NCBI RefSeq assembly: GCF_024198175.1
Contig: NZ_JAJVKV010000005.1
Coordinates: forward strand, 930,001 to 994,000
Length of the DNA: 64,000 bases
Direction: 5' to 3'
Source: Pyxidicoccus xibeiensis
GTDB lineage: Bacteria; Myxococcota; Myxococcia; Myxococcales; Myxococcaceae
Of this stretch, positions 55,668-64,000 are shown piece by piece; the first letter of the stretch is position 1; each line of letters opens with the position of its first letter. The notes under the pieces were generated by a model. It made no database searches, was not told the origin of the DNA, and saw nothing but the letters and a program-made list of their open reading frames with translations. The translations under genes were made by a program, and so were the position numbers.

Positions 55668-57359
55668 ATGCCTCGCTGCCCGAAGTGCCAGAGCGAGTAC
55701 GAGGACGGCCTCGTCTACTGCCCGCGCGACGCCGAGGCGCTGCTGCCCATGGTGCTGGAGGGCCGCTACCGGCTGCTGTCCCCGCTGGGCGCGGGCGGCA
55801 TGGGGCGGGTGTACCTGGCCGAGCACGTGGGCCTGGGCAAGCGCGTGGCGGTGAAGGTGCTGCGCGGGGAATTCTCACGCGACGCCACCTTCGCCCGGCG
55901 CTTCGAGCTGGAGGCCATCGCCGCCAGCCAGATGGGCCACGAGAACATCGTCGACGTGACGGACCTGGGGCGCACGCCCGGGGGCGAGCTGTACTACGTC
56001 ATGGAGCTGCTGGAGGGCGCGAGCCTGGGCTCGGTACTGCTGCGCGAGCGGTACCTGCCACTCTCCCGCGCGGTGCCCGTGCTGGCGCAGGTGTGCCGGG
56101 CGCTGGAGGCCGCGCATGCGCGAGGCATCGTCCACCGTGACGTGAAGCCGCAGAACGTGATGCTGCTGATGCGCGAGGGGCGGCCGGACTTCGTGAAGGT
56201 GGTGGACTTCGGCATCTCCAAGGTGAGCACGCCGCAGGGCGTGAAGCTCACGGAGGCAGGCGCCATCCTCGGCACCGCGGACTACATGGCGCCCGAGCAG
56301 GCCAGGGGCATCGACGTGGACGCCAGCGCCGACGTGTATGCGGTGGGCGTGCTCACCTACGAGCTGTGCACGGGCACGCTGCCGTTCCGCGGGGAGAACA
56401 CCTTCGCCACCATCCTCCAGCACGTGGAGGCCACGCCCGAGCCGCCGGGCCGCCGCCGCCCCGAGCTCGGCCTGCCCCCGGAGCTGGACGCACTGGTGAT
56501 GGCGGCCCTCGCCAAGAACCCGGCCGCGCGCCCCTCCATGGCCCGCTTCCGCGCGGGGCTGGAGGCGCTGCCCGTGGGGGCCAGGACGATTCCCCTCGTC
56601 ACGAGTGCGGGTGTGGCCCCACCCGAGGCGCCAGCGTCTCCACGACACACCCCCACGGCCGCGACGCGACCGCTCACTCCGAGCAGGAGGGCCGACAGCG
56701 CCACGCCCGTGGAAGAGGAGGCCCTGCCTCCGACCGTGGCCTCAGGGGGTGGCGCTCCCGAGCGCACGCGGAGGAGTGGCGGCTGGCGCATGGGCGCCGG
56801 GGCCGTCGTGCTGGCCGCGGCGGCGGGACTCGTGTGGATGAACGGCGCGGAGCCTCCGCCGACGACGCGCGCGACTCCACCCGCCCAGGGGGATGCTTCA
56901 GCGGTCGCGGCCTCCGGCCCGGGTGCGTCATCCGCGCCAGGTCCCGGTGCGCCTCCCGCGTCGGGGCCGGCCTCCGCTCGGCCCGACACGGCCTCCGCCG
57001 AGGGAGGCCCTGCGAGCGCCCCTGCCACGCGACACCCCTCCGCACGCGCCACGGAACCGGCACCTTCGTCCGAGACCGCTGCCCGGACACGGCTCCACGT
57101 GCGCTCCACGCCGCCGGGCGCCAGCGTGTCCGTGGGCGGGCGCGTCCTGGGCGTCACGCCCCTGGTTCTCGACCGCGCCGCCGTGGGCGAGGGCCCCCTG
57201 CGCTTCACGCTGCAAGGCCATGAATCCGTGTCGGTGGAGCGCCTGACTCCGGGCACGCGGCTGGATGTGACTCTGAAGAAGCAGGCCTCGTCCTCCGTCC
57301 GCACGCCTGCGCCCACGCGGCTGCCCAAGGTGCAGGACCTCAAGCCCAATCCATTCTGA
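55668..57359 (+). CDS. Zinc-ribbon Ser/Thr kinase with PEGA domain
   Basis: A 563-residue membrane kinase. It begins with a zinc ribbon (MPRCPKCQSEYEDGLVYCPRD), then the kinase domain with LGAGGMGRVYLAEH, AVKVLRGEF, HRDVKPQNVM and VDFGISKV. An Ala/Pro-rich juxtamembrane region follows, one TM helix (MGAGAVVLAAAAGLVW), a Ser/Pro-rich extracytoplasmic linker and a PEGA domain at the end (LHVRSTPPGASVSVGGRVLGVTP). All catalytic residues are normal. The PEGA domain probably reads envelope surface or polysaccharide. Confidence 0.92.
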   Translation: MPRCPKCQSEYEDGLVYCPRDAEALLPMVLEGRYRLLSPLGAGGMGRVYLAEHVGLGKRVAVKVLRGEFSRDATFARRFELEAIAASQMGHENIVDVTDLGRTPGGELYYVMELLEGASLGSVLLRERYLPLSRAVPVLAQVCRALEAAHARGIVHRDVKPQNVMLLMREGRPDFVKVVDFGISKVSTPQGVKLTEAGAILGTADYMAPEQARGIDVDASADVYAVGVLTYELCTGTLPFRGENTFATILQHVEATPEPPGRRRPELGLPPELDALVMAALAKNPAARPSMARFRAGLEALPVGARTIPLVTSAGVAPPEAPASPRHTPTAATRPLTPSRRADSATPVEEEALPPTVASGGGAPERTRRSGGWRMGAGAVVLAAAAGLVWMNGAEPPPTTRATPPAQGDASAVAASGPGASSAPGPGAPPASGPASARPDTASAEGGPASAPATRHPSARATEPAPSSETAARTRLHVRSTPPGASVSVGGRVLGVTPLVLDRAAVGEGPLRFTLQGHESVSVERLTPGTRLDVTLKKQASSSVRTPAPTRLPKVQDLKPNPF

Positions 57360-57365
57360 GCCCCT

Positions 57366-58214
57366 ATGACTCGCGGCCTTCGTCCCCTCCTCTTCCTCGC
57401 GCTCGCCCTGCTCGTCACAGGCACGAGTGCCCACGCGGCCGACAACCGCGCCGCCGCGCGCAAGCAGTTCGAGCGAGGCACCCGCCTCTACCAACAGGCC
57501 CGCTACGAGGAAGCCGTCTCCGCGTTCGAGGAGGCCTACCGCCTCCGGCCCAATGGCGTCGTCCACTACAACCTGGGCCAGTGCCACGAGAAGCTCGGCA
57601 ACCTGGAGAAGGCGCTGGAGTCGTACCGCGCATACCTGCGCGACGTGCCCCAGGCGGAGGACCGGGACACCGTCGAGCGGCTCATCGCCAGCCTGGAGGC
57701 ACGCGCCGAAGCCCGGCGCAAACCCCAGGTGAACATCGCCAGTGAGCCCTCGGGCGCGGAGCTTCGGCTCGACGGCACGGCCGTCGGCGCCACGCCCTGG
57801 AGCGGCCCGGTGGAGGCGGGCACGCACCAGTTGGAGCTGACGCACCCGGGCCATGCGCCCCTGCGGCGCGAGCTGGAGGTCCGCTCCGGCGAGCCGGTGC
57901 AGCTTCAGCTCGCGCTGACACCGGAGATGGCGCTCACGGGCGAGGTGAAGGAGCAACCGCGTCCCCGGGGCCGCACCTGGACGTGGGTGGCGGCGGGCGC
58001 GGCCGGGGTGGCGGCGGCGGGCGCGGTGACGCTGGGGTTGATGGCACGCAAGGACTCGCGCGAGCTGGTGGGCAGCCGGCACGAGCAGCCCGAGGCGCAG
58101 CGGCTGCACGACTCGGCGGTGAGCAAGTCACGGACGGCCAACGTCCTCTACGCGGTGGCCGGCGTGGCTGGCGCCGCGGGCGTCACCCTGTTCTTCGTCG
58201 AAGGGAGCTTCTGA
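57366..58214 (+). CDS. Signal-peptide TPR-PEGA protein
   Basis: A 282-residue exported protein: signal peptide (LLFLALALLVTGTSAHA), TPR repeats (ARKQFERGTRLYQQARYEEAVSAFEEAYRLRP; VHYNLGQCHEKLGNLEKALESY), a PEGA domain (QVNIASEPSGAELRLDGTAVGATP) and a C-terminal hydrophobic hairpin (WVAAGAAGVAAAGAVTLGLM; NVLYAVAGVAGAAGVTLFFV). It follows the kinase-PEGA gene by 6 nt, and two PEGA proteins in one operon may interact. Confidence 0.85.
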   Translation: MTRGLRPLLFLALALLVTGTSAHAADNRAAARKQFERGTRLYQQARYEEAVSAFEEAYRLRPNGVVHYNLGQCHEKLGNLEKALESYRAYLRDVPQAEDRDTVERLIASLEARAEARRKPQVNIASEPSGAELRLDGTAVGATPWSGPVEAGTHQLELTHPGHAPLRRELEVRSGEPVQLQLALTPEMALTGEVKEQPRPRGRTWTWVAAGAAGVAAAGAVTLGLMARKDSRELVGSRHEQPEAQRLHDSAVSKSRTANVLYAVAGVAGAAGVTLFFVEGSF

Positions 58215-58216
58215 CC

Positions 58217-59305
58217 ATGCGCGCAGGGATGGTGGGACTCTTGGGACTGCTGTGGCTGGGCTGCTCCGTGCAGGTCGCCGGTGCGCCGTGCAACGACGAC
58301 CTGCAGTGCCCCGGACAGCTGCACTGCGGCCTGGAGCGCACGTGCAAGGAGGGCGCGCGCTCACAGGAGCTGCTCGCCGAGTCGTGCCGCATGGCAGTAG
58401 AGGAAATGGCGATGCGCGCGGACACGTGCTTCGGTGGCACGGCGGAAGGCTACCTCCACGCGGTGGACCCCACGCAGGTGTGCCCTTCGGTGGAGGCCAG
58501 CGTGAGGGCGGGAAGGCTGGAGTTCCAGCCATCCATGTTCGGCACCTGCCTGCGGAGCCTTCGTGAGCTGCCGTGCGGGCAGGTCTCCATGGGGCTCGAC
58601 GGGTTCCTCCTGAACGAGTGCGCGGCCTTCGTCCCGCGCGTGGAGGAAGGCGGGGAGTGCGGCAACTCGGCCGAGTGCAACGAGGGGTGGTGCAGGACGG
58701 CCAACACCTGTCCCGGCACGTGCGCGCGCCTCATTCCGGCCGGTCGCGCGTGCACCGCGACGGACCGGTGCATGCCAGGCTCCATTTGCGTGTCCGGGAC
58801 GTGCCGGCAGTACCCGGGCGCGGGCGAGGCGTGCACGTCCGACCTGAAGTGCAACCCGGACAGCAACATCGTCTGCGGCCCGGAAGGCCGCTGCGTACAG
58901 CGCAGGACGTCCGGCACGTGCAAGGCGAATGACGACTGCGCCACCGGGTACCTCTGCGTGCGGACGCAGCCCGCCGCGAAGGACAAGTCCCCCCTCGAGT
59001 GCCGTCCCACGAAGAGGCTCGACGAGCCGTGTGTACCCGGTGCGCGGGAGTGCGAGCTCCTGCACTACTGCGACTCGGCGACGAGCCGGTGCCGGCCCTG
59101 GCCCACCCAGGGCTCGGCGTGCGGAGACGTGAATGGCACGGATGAGCTGGTGCTGTGCTCAGGAACGCTCTGCTTCCTTGGCGGCGGCCTCCAGCTCATC
59201 TGCCTGGCCCCTGCCGCGCCCGGGGAGGGCTGCGTCTTCCCCCAGGACTGCGGCCCCACCGCCGCGTGCCGGCAGAACGTCTGTACTCCCACCTGGTGCA
59301 GGTGA
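58217..59305 (+). CDS. Cys-rich Dickkopf-like lipoprotein
   Basis: A 362-residue lipoprotein (LLWLGC lipobox) with about 35 cysteines in repeated motifs of the Dickkopf/EB-module type (CNDDLQCPGQLHCG; CGNSAECNEGWC; CTSDLKCNPDSNIVCG; CKANDDCATGYLC). The pattern is common in myxobacterial surface proteins. It follows the TPR-PEGA gene by 2 nt and closes this signalling cluster. Confidence 0.82.
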   Translation: MRAGMVGLLGLLWLGCSVQVAGAPCNDDLQCPGQLHCGLERTCKEGARSQELLAESCRMAVEEMAMRADTCFGGTAEGYLHAVDPTQVCPSVEASVRAGRLEFQPSMFGTCLRSLRELPCGQVSMGLDGFLLNECAAFVPRVEEGGECGNSAECNEGWCRTANTCPGTCARLIPAGRACTATDRCMPGSICVSGTCRQYPGAGEACTSDLKCNPDSNIVCGPEGRCVQRRTSGTCKANDDCATGYLCVRTQPAAKDKSPLECRPTKRLDEPCVPGARECELLHYCDSATSRCRPWPTQGSACGDVNGTDELVLCSGTLCFLGGGLQLICLAPAAPGEGCVFPQDCGPTAACRQNVCTPTWCR

Positions 59306-59383
59306 GCCGGGGGCTCCCGGCGACCGCGCGCCATTCGCGCTATCCTGAGGCCCTGCTCCGACCGCGTCGGAAAGGGGGCCGCC

Positions 59384-60103
59384 GTGAGAGCCGCGCCATG
59401 GATGCTGGGTGCCGTGCTCACGGGGCTGGCCGGCTGCGCGCCCACCACGATGAGCCCCATGGGCGTGCGGCTGGCTCGCGGCGGCGCAGGCCACGTCACG
59501 AAGCGCGCGGGCATTCGCACCGGTCCCCGGCTGTCCGTGCCCCTGCAGACCCCTGAGGAGTTCCAGGGCAACCGCGCGCCCTTCTCCTCCCCCCAGTGGA
59601 GCGTGGCGTACGACGCGGACCTGCTCATCCCGGTGGGCGGCGGCACCGGCGTCCACGTGGGCTTCCAGGGCGAGGTGGGCTGCGACGAGGTCGAGGCCAC
59701 CTGCCCCGTCCCGGTGCCCGGCTATGGCCTCTCCCTGGGCATGTCCCACTTCTTCCAGCTCGGTGACGTGAGCATCGCGCCCGCGGTGGTGCTGCGCGGC
59801 GCCACCGACTTCGGCTTCGCGTCGGTGGGAGGCCCCAGCAGCGTGCTGGGCGTGGAGGCGTCCGCCTCGCTCGCGCTGCACGGCGACGACGCGGTGTTCG
59901 GCGTCGTGCCCTTCATCGGCGTGCACCGGCTCATCATCTCGGACCGGACCGCGTCGGCCACGTATGCGGGCGTGGCGCTCGCGGGGCAGTTCGAAATCGG
60001 AGGCGGCGAGTTCGTGGAGCTCACCGCCGGCGCCGGCCGCGTGGACATGCGCGGCGTGGAGCCCTGGTGGGCGCCCATCTTCGGCATCCGCGGCGGGCCG
60101 TGA
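59384..60103 (+). CDS. Lipoprotein, probable outer-membrane beta-barrel
   Basis: A 239-residue protein with GTG start, lipobox (LTGLAGC) and a C-terminal region of alternating hydrophobic strands with Gly turns (GLSLGMSHFFQLGDVSIAPAVVLRG; ASASLALHGDDAVFGVVPFIGVH; GVALAGQFEIGGGEFVELTAG) that fits a small barrel. Function unknown. Confidence 0.7.
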   Translation: MRAAPWMLGAVLTGLAGCAPTTMSPMGVRLARGGAGHVTKRAGIRTGPRLSVPLQTPEEFQGNRAPFSSPQWSVAYDADLLIPVGGGTGVHVGFQGEVGCDEVEATCPVPVPGYGLSLGMSHFFQLGDVSIAPAVVLRGATDFGFASVGGPSSVLGVEASASLALHGDDAVFGVVPFIGVHRLIISDRTASATYAGVALAGQFEIGGGEFVELTAGAGRVDMRGVEPWWAPIFGIRGGP

Positions 60104-60149
60104 GCCCCCGCGGGCAACGTCGACTGCCGCATAGTCGCGGACCGGCGCG

Positions 60150-60170
60150 TTGACACCCCGAGAGACGGGG
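60150..60170 (+). promoter_or_regulatory. TTGACA box and hairpin ahead of the GAF gene
   Basis: TTGACA at 60150-60155 directly followed by the inverted repeat CCCCG-agaga-CGGGG at 60156-60170, 20 nt before the ATG. It could be a -35 element with an overlapping operator; no -10 is obvious. Confidence 0.3.
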
Positions 60171-60189
60171 GCGCACAGTCGAGTGCGCC

Positions 60190-60615
60190 ATGAGCACGAA
60201 CACCCCCTCGTATCAGGCGTGGCTGGAGTCCTTCGCGGCCGAGCACGGCGCGGCCGCGGGAACCATCCACGTGCAGCGCGGTGAAGACCTGGAGCTGGTG
60301 GCGGCCCTCAACATCCCGCCGCCCGTACTCAACGCCGTCCGGCACGTGCCCCACGGCAAGGGCATGGCCGGGCTGGCCCAGGTGCGCAAGGCGCCGGTGC
60401 AGACCTGCAACCTGAAGGAAGACGACACGGGCCGCATCAAGCCCGGTGCGAAGGCAGTGGACGCCCGCGCCGCGGTGGCGCTGCCCGTGCTGGACGGCGA
60501 CGGCCAGGTGCGCGCGGTGGTGGGCATCGCCTTCATGAAGGAAGGCGAGCTGCCCGCCGAACAGGAGCAGGCCCTGATGGCCGCGGCGGCGCGGCTGCCG
60601 CTCGCGGATGCTTGA
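60190..60615 (+). CDS. GAF domain protein
   Basis: A 141-residue single-domain GAF protein (GTIHVQRGEDLELVAALNIPP; GKGMAGLAQVRKAPVQTCNLKEDDTG; ARAAVALPVLDGDGQVRAVVGIAF). It has one Cys. There is no output domain, so it may act as a small-molecule or redox sensor or as a free methionine sulphoxide reductase relative (that enzyme needs more Cys). Its end overlaps the start of the VTT gene. Confidence 0.8.
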   Translation: MSTNTPSYQAWLESFAAEHGAAAGTIHVQRGEDLELVAALNIPPPVLNAVRHVPHGKGMAGLAQVRKAPVQTCNLKEDDTGRIKPGAKAVDARAAVALPVLDGDGQVRAVVGIAFMKEGELPAEQEQALMAAAARLPLADA

Positions 60616-61291
60616 GCCCGCGCCGGGAGGCCTGACCCCCACCCGCGCCGCGAGCCCCCGGGTATGGGTCGGCTGGGCGGCGTTCAGCGCGCTGCTGCTG
60701 GCCGGCGTGCTGGTGCCCTTTGCCCTGTTCGGCGCGGAGCTGGAGGCAGTGGCGCAGCGGTTCCTCTCCGTGCGCCCTCCCCCCTGGCAGGTGGCGCTGG
60801 TGCTGGGCGGGCTGCTCGCGGGGGACGTGCTGCTGCCCGTGCCCTCCAGCCTCGTGGGCACGGCGGCGGGAGGACTGCTGGGCTTCTGGGGCGGCCTCGT
60901 CACCGCGTGGCTGGGAATGATGGTGGGCTGCGTCGTGGGCTACGGCCTGGGCGCCCGCGCGGGGACGGTTGCGCTGCGGCGCCTGACGGGCGACGCGGAG
61001 GTGGAGCGGCTGGCGCGTGCCGCCGAGCGGCTGGGGCCCTGGTTCCTGCTGGTGTTCCGGGCGGTGCCGGTGCTGGCGGAGACCTCCGTCGTCTTCGCGG
61101 GCACGGGACGGATGCCGCGCCGGACCTTCCTCATGGTGTGCGCCCTGTCCAACCTGGGAGTGTCCGCGACGTACGCGGCGCTGGGCGCCACGGCGGCGCG
61201 CTGGGAGTCCTTCCTGGTGCTCTTCGCGGGCATGGTGATGGTGCCGGGCCTCGCGCTCGCGTGGGTGCGCCGCCGAGGCGCCTTCCGCTGA
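60608..61291 (+). CDS. VTT (TVP38/DedA-type) membrane protein
   Basis: A 227-residue polytopic protein with about five TM segments and the VTT core (LLAGDVLLPVPSSLVGTAAGGLLGFWGGLVTAWLGMMVGCVVGYGLG; FLLVFRAVPVLAETSVVFAGTGRMPRRTFL). Relatives are lipid scramblases or transporters (family knowledge). It overlaps the GAF gene by 8 nt. Confidence 0.85.
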   Translation: MLEPAPGGLTPTRAASPRVWVGWAAFSALLLAGVLVPFALFGAELEAVAQRFLSVRPPPWQVALVLGGLLAGDVLLPVPSSLVGTAAGGLLGFWGGLVTAWLGMMVGCVVGYGLGARAGTVALRRLTGDAEVERLARAAERLGPWFLLVFRAVPVLAETSVVFAGTGRMPRRTFLMVCALSNLGVSATYAALGATAARWESFLVLFAGMVMVPGLALAWVRRRGAFR

Positions 61292-61526
61292 GGCTCCCAC
61301 CTGGGGGCGCGAAGAGCGACCTCAGCGACCCGGTCCCACGCTCCGGAGCGACACCGTGGAGCCTGGCTGCAGCGGAGCGGAAAAGTTGTGACGAGAGGCG
61401 CTTCATTTCTCGGTGAAGGCGCCTCACGTCTCTTCCCTCGCGTGGAGCGCCGACGCAAGTTGCCGGGGCCCTCCTCCCTCCGCCTTCCCGAGGATGGGCC
61501 TTCCCCTTCAGAGAGGAGTCCCTCCG
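61292..61526. other. Intergenic region with imperfect hairpin
   Basis: No gene seen. An imperfect inverted repeat near 61395-61425 (GAGGCGCTTC facing GAAGGCGCCTC, one extra G) may end the VTT transcript. The PA14 lipoprotein promoter must lie after it. Confidence 0.35.
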
Positions 61527-63239
61527 ATGCGACACACCCCCGCTGTGCGCCTCATGGCCGGCGCGCTCGCGCTCACCGCGCTGCTCGCCTGTGGTCCCAC
61601 GCAGGAGCCCGCGGCTGGCGCCGAGCTCGAGACGAGCGCCCAGGCGCAGACCTCCAGCAACGGCCTGGTGACGCTGGAAGCCGTGGCCACCGGCAAGCCC
61701 TACACCTTCGCCACGGCGCAGGTGGGCACGAAGCTGTACGTCGACCGCGCGCAGCACGCCATCACCGGCCTGTCCTCGCGCCTCCAGGGCGGCGTGCTGC
61801 TCCAGGCGGCCAATGACGACAAGCAATACACCGGCACGGAGCAGGTGCGGCTGCGGCTGAACAGCGCCGCCACCGTCTACGTGGCCATGGACCGCCGCAA
61901 CACCGTGCTGCCGGCGTGGCTGGCGGATGGCACCTGGTCGCTCACCGACGAGACGTTCGCCACCAACGACCCGTCCGCCACCACGTCCACCCCCTCCACG
62001 CCCATGAAGGTGTACGTGAAGTCCGTGCCGGGCGGGACGCTGGTGCTGGGCGGCGGAATGGCCGCCCCCGCGCAGGGCACCAACGCGCAGTACGCGGTGG
62101 TCGCCCAGTTCGTCACGCCCCAGCCGGGCGTCATCGCCCGCTACTTCCCCGACATCCGCATGGGAGGCGTGCCCGTGCTGCGCTACCTGCCCGACGTGAG
62201 CTTCTCCGCTGGCACCGGCGCACCGGTGCCCGGCATCCCCGCGGACTTCTTCGGCGCGCGCATCGAGGGCTACGTCACCCCCGCGTACTCGCAGACGTAC
62301 ACCTTCTACACGCAGGCGAGCGGCGGCGTGCGCCTGTGGGTCAACGGCCGGCTCCTGGTGGACGACTGGTTCGAGCACGGCGTCGAGCAGCACTCGGGCA
62401 GCATCCGGCTCGCGCAGGGCATCCCCGCCAGCGTCGTGGTGGAGTTCTTCGACGCGGAGGCCGCGGCCTCGCTGCTGCTGCGGTGGCAGAGCCCCAGCCA
62501 GCCGCTCCAGGACGTGCCCACGTCCAGCCTGGAGACGCGCTCACTCCCCCTGGCGCGTCCCCTGGGCGCGCACTGCACGGATGACAGCCAGTGCCGCTCC
62601 GGCGACTGCAACGTCTACCCGGTGGGCAACGTCACCATCTGGAACGAGGGTGACGCCGTCTGCGCCCCCCCGGTCCCCGAGGGCGAGCCCGGCGTGAAGG
62701 CCGAGTACTTCGCCTCCGAGTTCCTCTACACCCCCGTGGTGGCGCGCCAGGAGCAGTACGTGTCCACCTTCTGGGGCACCACGGCCCCGGCGCCCGGCGT
62801 GCCCGCGGAGCGCTGGTCCGCGCGCTGGTCCGCCACGCTCACCGCACCCTCCACGGGCACGTACACCCTGCGCACCAGCACCGAGGACGGCGTGCGCCTG
62901 TGGCTGGACGGGAACATGCTGATGGACAACTGGCTCGAGGCGCCCGGCGGGCAGACGCTCACCGCCAACGTGTCCATGACGGCCGGCAGCAAGCACGACC
63001 TGGTGATGGAGTTCTTCGAGGGCTACGGCACCGCCCACGCGCAGCTGGCGTGGTCCGGGCCGGGCATCCCCCTGCAGACCATCACCTCCGCGCTCACCAC
63101 GCCGTCCCTCTTCGCGTGCCGGCCGCTGGGCTCGCAGTGCCGCTCCAGCGAGGACTGCTGCGGCGGGTACTGCTCCGTCTACCCGGTGGGCAACGTCACC
63201 ATCTGGAACGAAGGCGCCACCGTGTGCAGCCCCCGGTAG
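61527..63239 (+). CDS. Lipoprotein with two PA14 domains and Cys modules
   Basis: A 570-residue lipoprotein (LTALLAC lipobox). After an N-terminal domain come two PA14-like carbohydrate-binding domains (GVIARYFPDIRM...YTFYTQASGGVRLWVNG; GVKAEYFASEFL...YTLRTSTEDGVRLWLDG). Each is followed by a Cys module ending in VYPVGNVTIWNEG (DDSQCRSGDCN and SSEDCCGGYC). The two PA14-plus-module units are an internal duplication. Probably a surface adhesin or glycan binder. Confidence 0.85.
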   Translation: MRHTPAVRLMAGALALTALLACGPTQEPAAGAELETSAQAQTSSNGLVTLEAVATGKPYTFATAQVGTKLYVDRAQHAITGLSSRLQGGVLLQAANDDKQYTGTEQVRLRLNSAATVYVAMDRRNTVLPAWLADGTWSLTDETFATNDPSATTSTPSTPMKVYVKSVPGGTLVLGGGMAAPAQGTNAQYAVVAQFVTPQPGVIARYFPDIRMGGVPVLRYLPDVSFSAGTGAPVPGIPADFFGARIEGYVTPAYSQTYTFYTQASGGVRLWVNGRLLVDDWFEHGVEQHSGSIRLAQGIPASVVVEFFDAEAAASLLLRWQSPSQPLQDVPTSSLETRSLPLARPLGAHCTDDSQCRSGDCNVYPVGNVTIWNEGDAVCAPPVPEGEPGVKAEYFASEFLYTPVVARQEQYVSTFWGTTAPAPGVPAERWSARWSATLTAPSTGTYTLRTSTEDGVRLWLDGNMLMDNWLEAPGGQTLTANVSMTAGSKHDLVMEFFEGYGTAHAQLAWSGPGIPLQTITSALTTPSLFACRPLGSQCRSSEDCCGGYCSVYPVGNVTIWNEGATVCSPR

Positions 63240-63305
63240 CCTGAGGCACCTGCTTCACGGGCCGGGCGCGCTCACGAGGGCACGCCCGGTCCGGTTCAAC
63301 CTCTT

Positions 63306-63995
63306 TCAGCCCCGGGCGGCGCGGGCCTCTCGGCCCTTGGCCCTGGCGGCCTTGGAGAGCGCGTCCGCGCCCTTCTCGTCGCCGCGCATCCACTCCTTCA
63401 TGGCGGGCACCACCTGCTTGCTCCAGGCCCGGCCCGCGCGCACGGCGAGGAAGTCCTTCACCAGCGCGTCCACCATGGCCGCGAGCTGCTCGGTGAGGAA
63501 GAGCCGCTCGGAGAGCTGGTCATCCTCCTCCTCGCTCATCAGCGCCGGCAGCTTCGCCGCGCGGACGTCCAGGAACTCGGAGTCCACCGTGGCCTCGTAC
63601 TCCTTCTCTCCGTGGGTGAAGCGCAGCCGCGCCTGGGACACCAGCAGCCCCCGGTCCAGCGAGTGCTTCACCTGCTCGGAGTACGGCGCCAGCGTGCCCT
63701 TGGCGCTCAGCTCCGTCACGTCGCCCGCCACGCCGCGCAGCACCACGCGGCCCATGTAGAGGACCTTGACGCCCTCGTTCTCGTACTCCACCAGCGGGTC
63801 GCCCGACTCCGAGCGCCACAGGAGCCACGTGAGGAACTCGCGGCCCAGGTAGGCCCGGCCGCGCAGCAGCGCTTCGCGGGCCTTGCCCTTCTCGGCTTCG
63901 GCCTCGTCCTGCTTCTCCTCGGTGGCGCCGCCGTCCACACCCACGTCGCCGCGCATGAAGGCCGCTTCGGCCCGCGCCTGCTCACGCCCTGCCAT
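63306..63995 (-). CDS. RdgC-like protein, may begin beyond the right edge
   Basis: A 229-residue fragment with RdgC-family hallmarks in its middle (RAYLGREFLTWLLWRSE and EGVKVLYMGRVVLRG). RdgC binds DNA and counters RecA (family knowledge); full proteins are about 300 residues with an N-terminal domain that precedes this part. The first ATG is at 63995 and no stop is seen before the window end, so the true start may lie outside. Confidence 0.5.
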   Translation of the reverse strand: MAGREQARAEAAFMRGDVGVDGGATEEKQDEAEAEKGKAREALLRGRAYLGREFLTWLLWRSESGDPLVEYENEGVKVLYMGRVVLRGVAGDVTELSAKGTLAPYSEQVKHSLDRGLLVSQARLRFTHGEKEYEATVDSEFLDVRAAKLPALMSEEEDDQLSERLFLTEQLAAMVDALVKDFLAVRAGRAWSKQVVPAMKEWMRGDEKGADALSKAARAKGREARAARG

Positions 63996-64000
63996 GGGAC

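Overview
The window is very GC-rich with G/C-biased third codon positions. It is dense in lipoproteins, TPR and PEGA proteins, eukaryotic-type Ser/Thr kinases, a sigma-54 activator with an FHA domain, a hybrid histidine kinase, an FeS-free GSDH/cytochrome-c protein and secreted Cys-rich proteins. This is the repertoire of a fruiting myxobacterium (Myxococcus/Corallococcus/Pyxidicoccus type, inferred). I see no rRNA, complete tRNA or CRISPR array.

Layout. 1-4015 is a graveyard of nested insertion sequences: a left-truncated IS21-family element (accessory Cys-rich ORF plus istA) whose end cuts an IS701-family transposase, next to a complete but dead IS5-family element (perfectly placed inverted repeats and TTA duplication, two nonsense codons and a frameshift). 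4077-14185 is ordinary accessory metabolism and regulation: a DUF1772 protein and an NAD(P)-binding protein divergent from an AraC regulator, a WYL regulator/acetyltransferase operon divergent from an alpha/beta hydrolase, a TetR regulator with a probable operator upstream of a second hydrolase, and a multi-TM histidine kinase. Several good palindromic operator candidates lie here.

14338-21674 is the most unusual part. It holds two tandem two-gene units, each an ECF sigma factor overlapping (ATGA) a ~900-1000 residue protein that reads zinc-finger anti-sigma domain, one TM helix, long TPR-like region, CHAT caspase-like protease. Copy 1 has His and Cys; copy 2 stops after the His and lacks the Cys. 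Both sigma genes share a 23-bp upstream element (19/23 identical). A third, orphan paralogue without the anti-sigma domain (36908-39676) is followed by a transglutaminase-like protein. I infer a membrane sensor-protease family that controls dedicated sigma factors.

21929-36773 carries mostly single genes: a SUKH/SMI1-KNR4 protein, a pair of exosortase-type hydrolases with replaced nucleophiles, an endonuclease/exonuclease/phosphatase, a peptidoglycan-binding CHAP amidase, a GSDH/cytochrome c protein, a frameshifted poly-gamma-glutamate hydrolase and a D-amino-acid-oxidase-like enzyme. 41155-47101 holds a large L-domain lipoprotein and a cluster of three JmjC/cupin-8 paralogues (two intact, one stripped of its iron ligands) around a divergent 55-residue Pro/Asn-rich peptide. 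47298-52123 includes a three-repeat Cys secreted protein, a PD-(D/E)XK-like protein and a hybrid kinase. 53247-59305 is a same-strand signalling cluster: kinase, FHA-sigma54 activator, zinc-ribbon kinase-PEGA, TPR-PEGA, Cys-rich lipoprotein. The right end has a GAF protein, a VTT membrane protein, a PA14 lipoprotein and an RdgC-like protein that may run off the edge.
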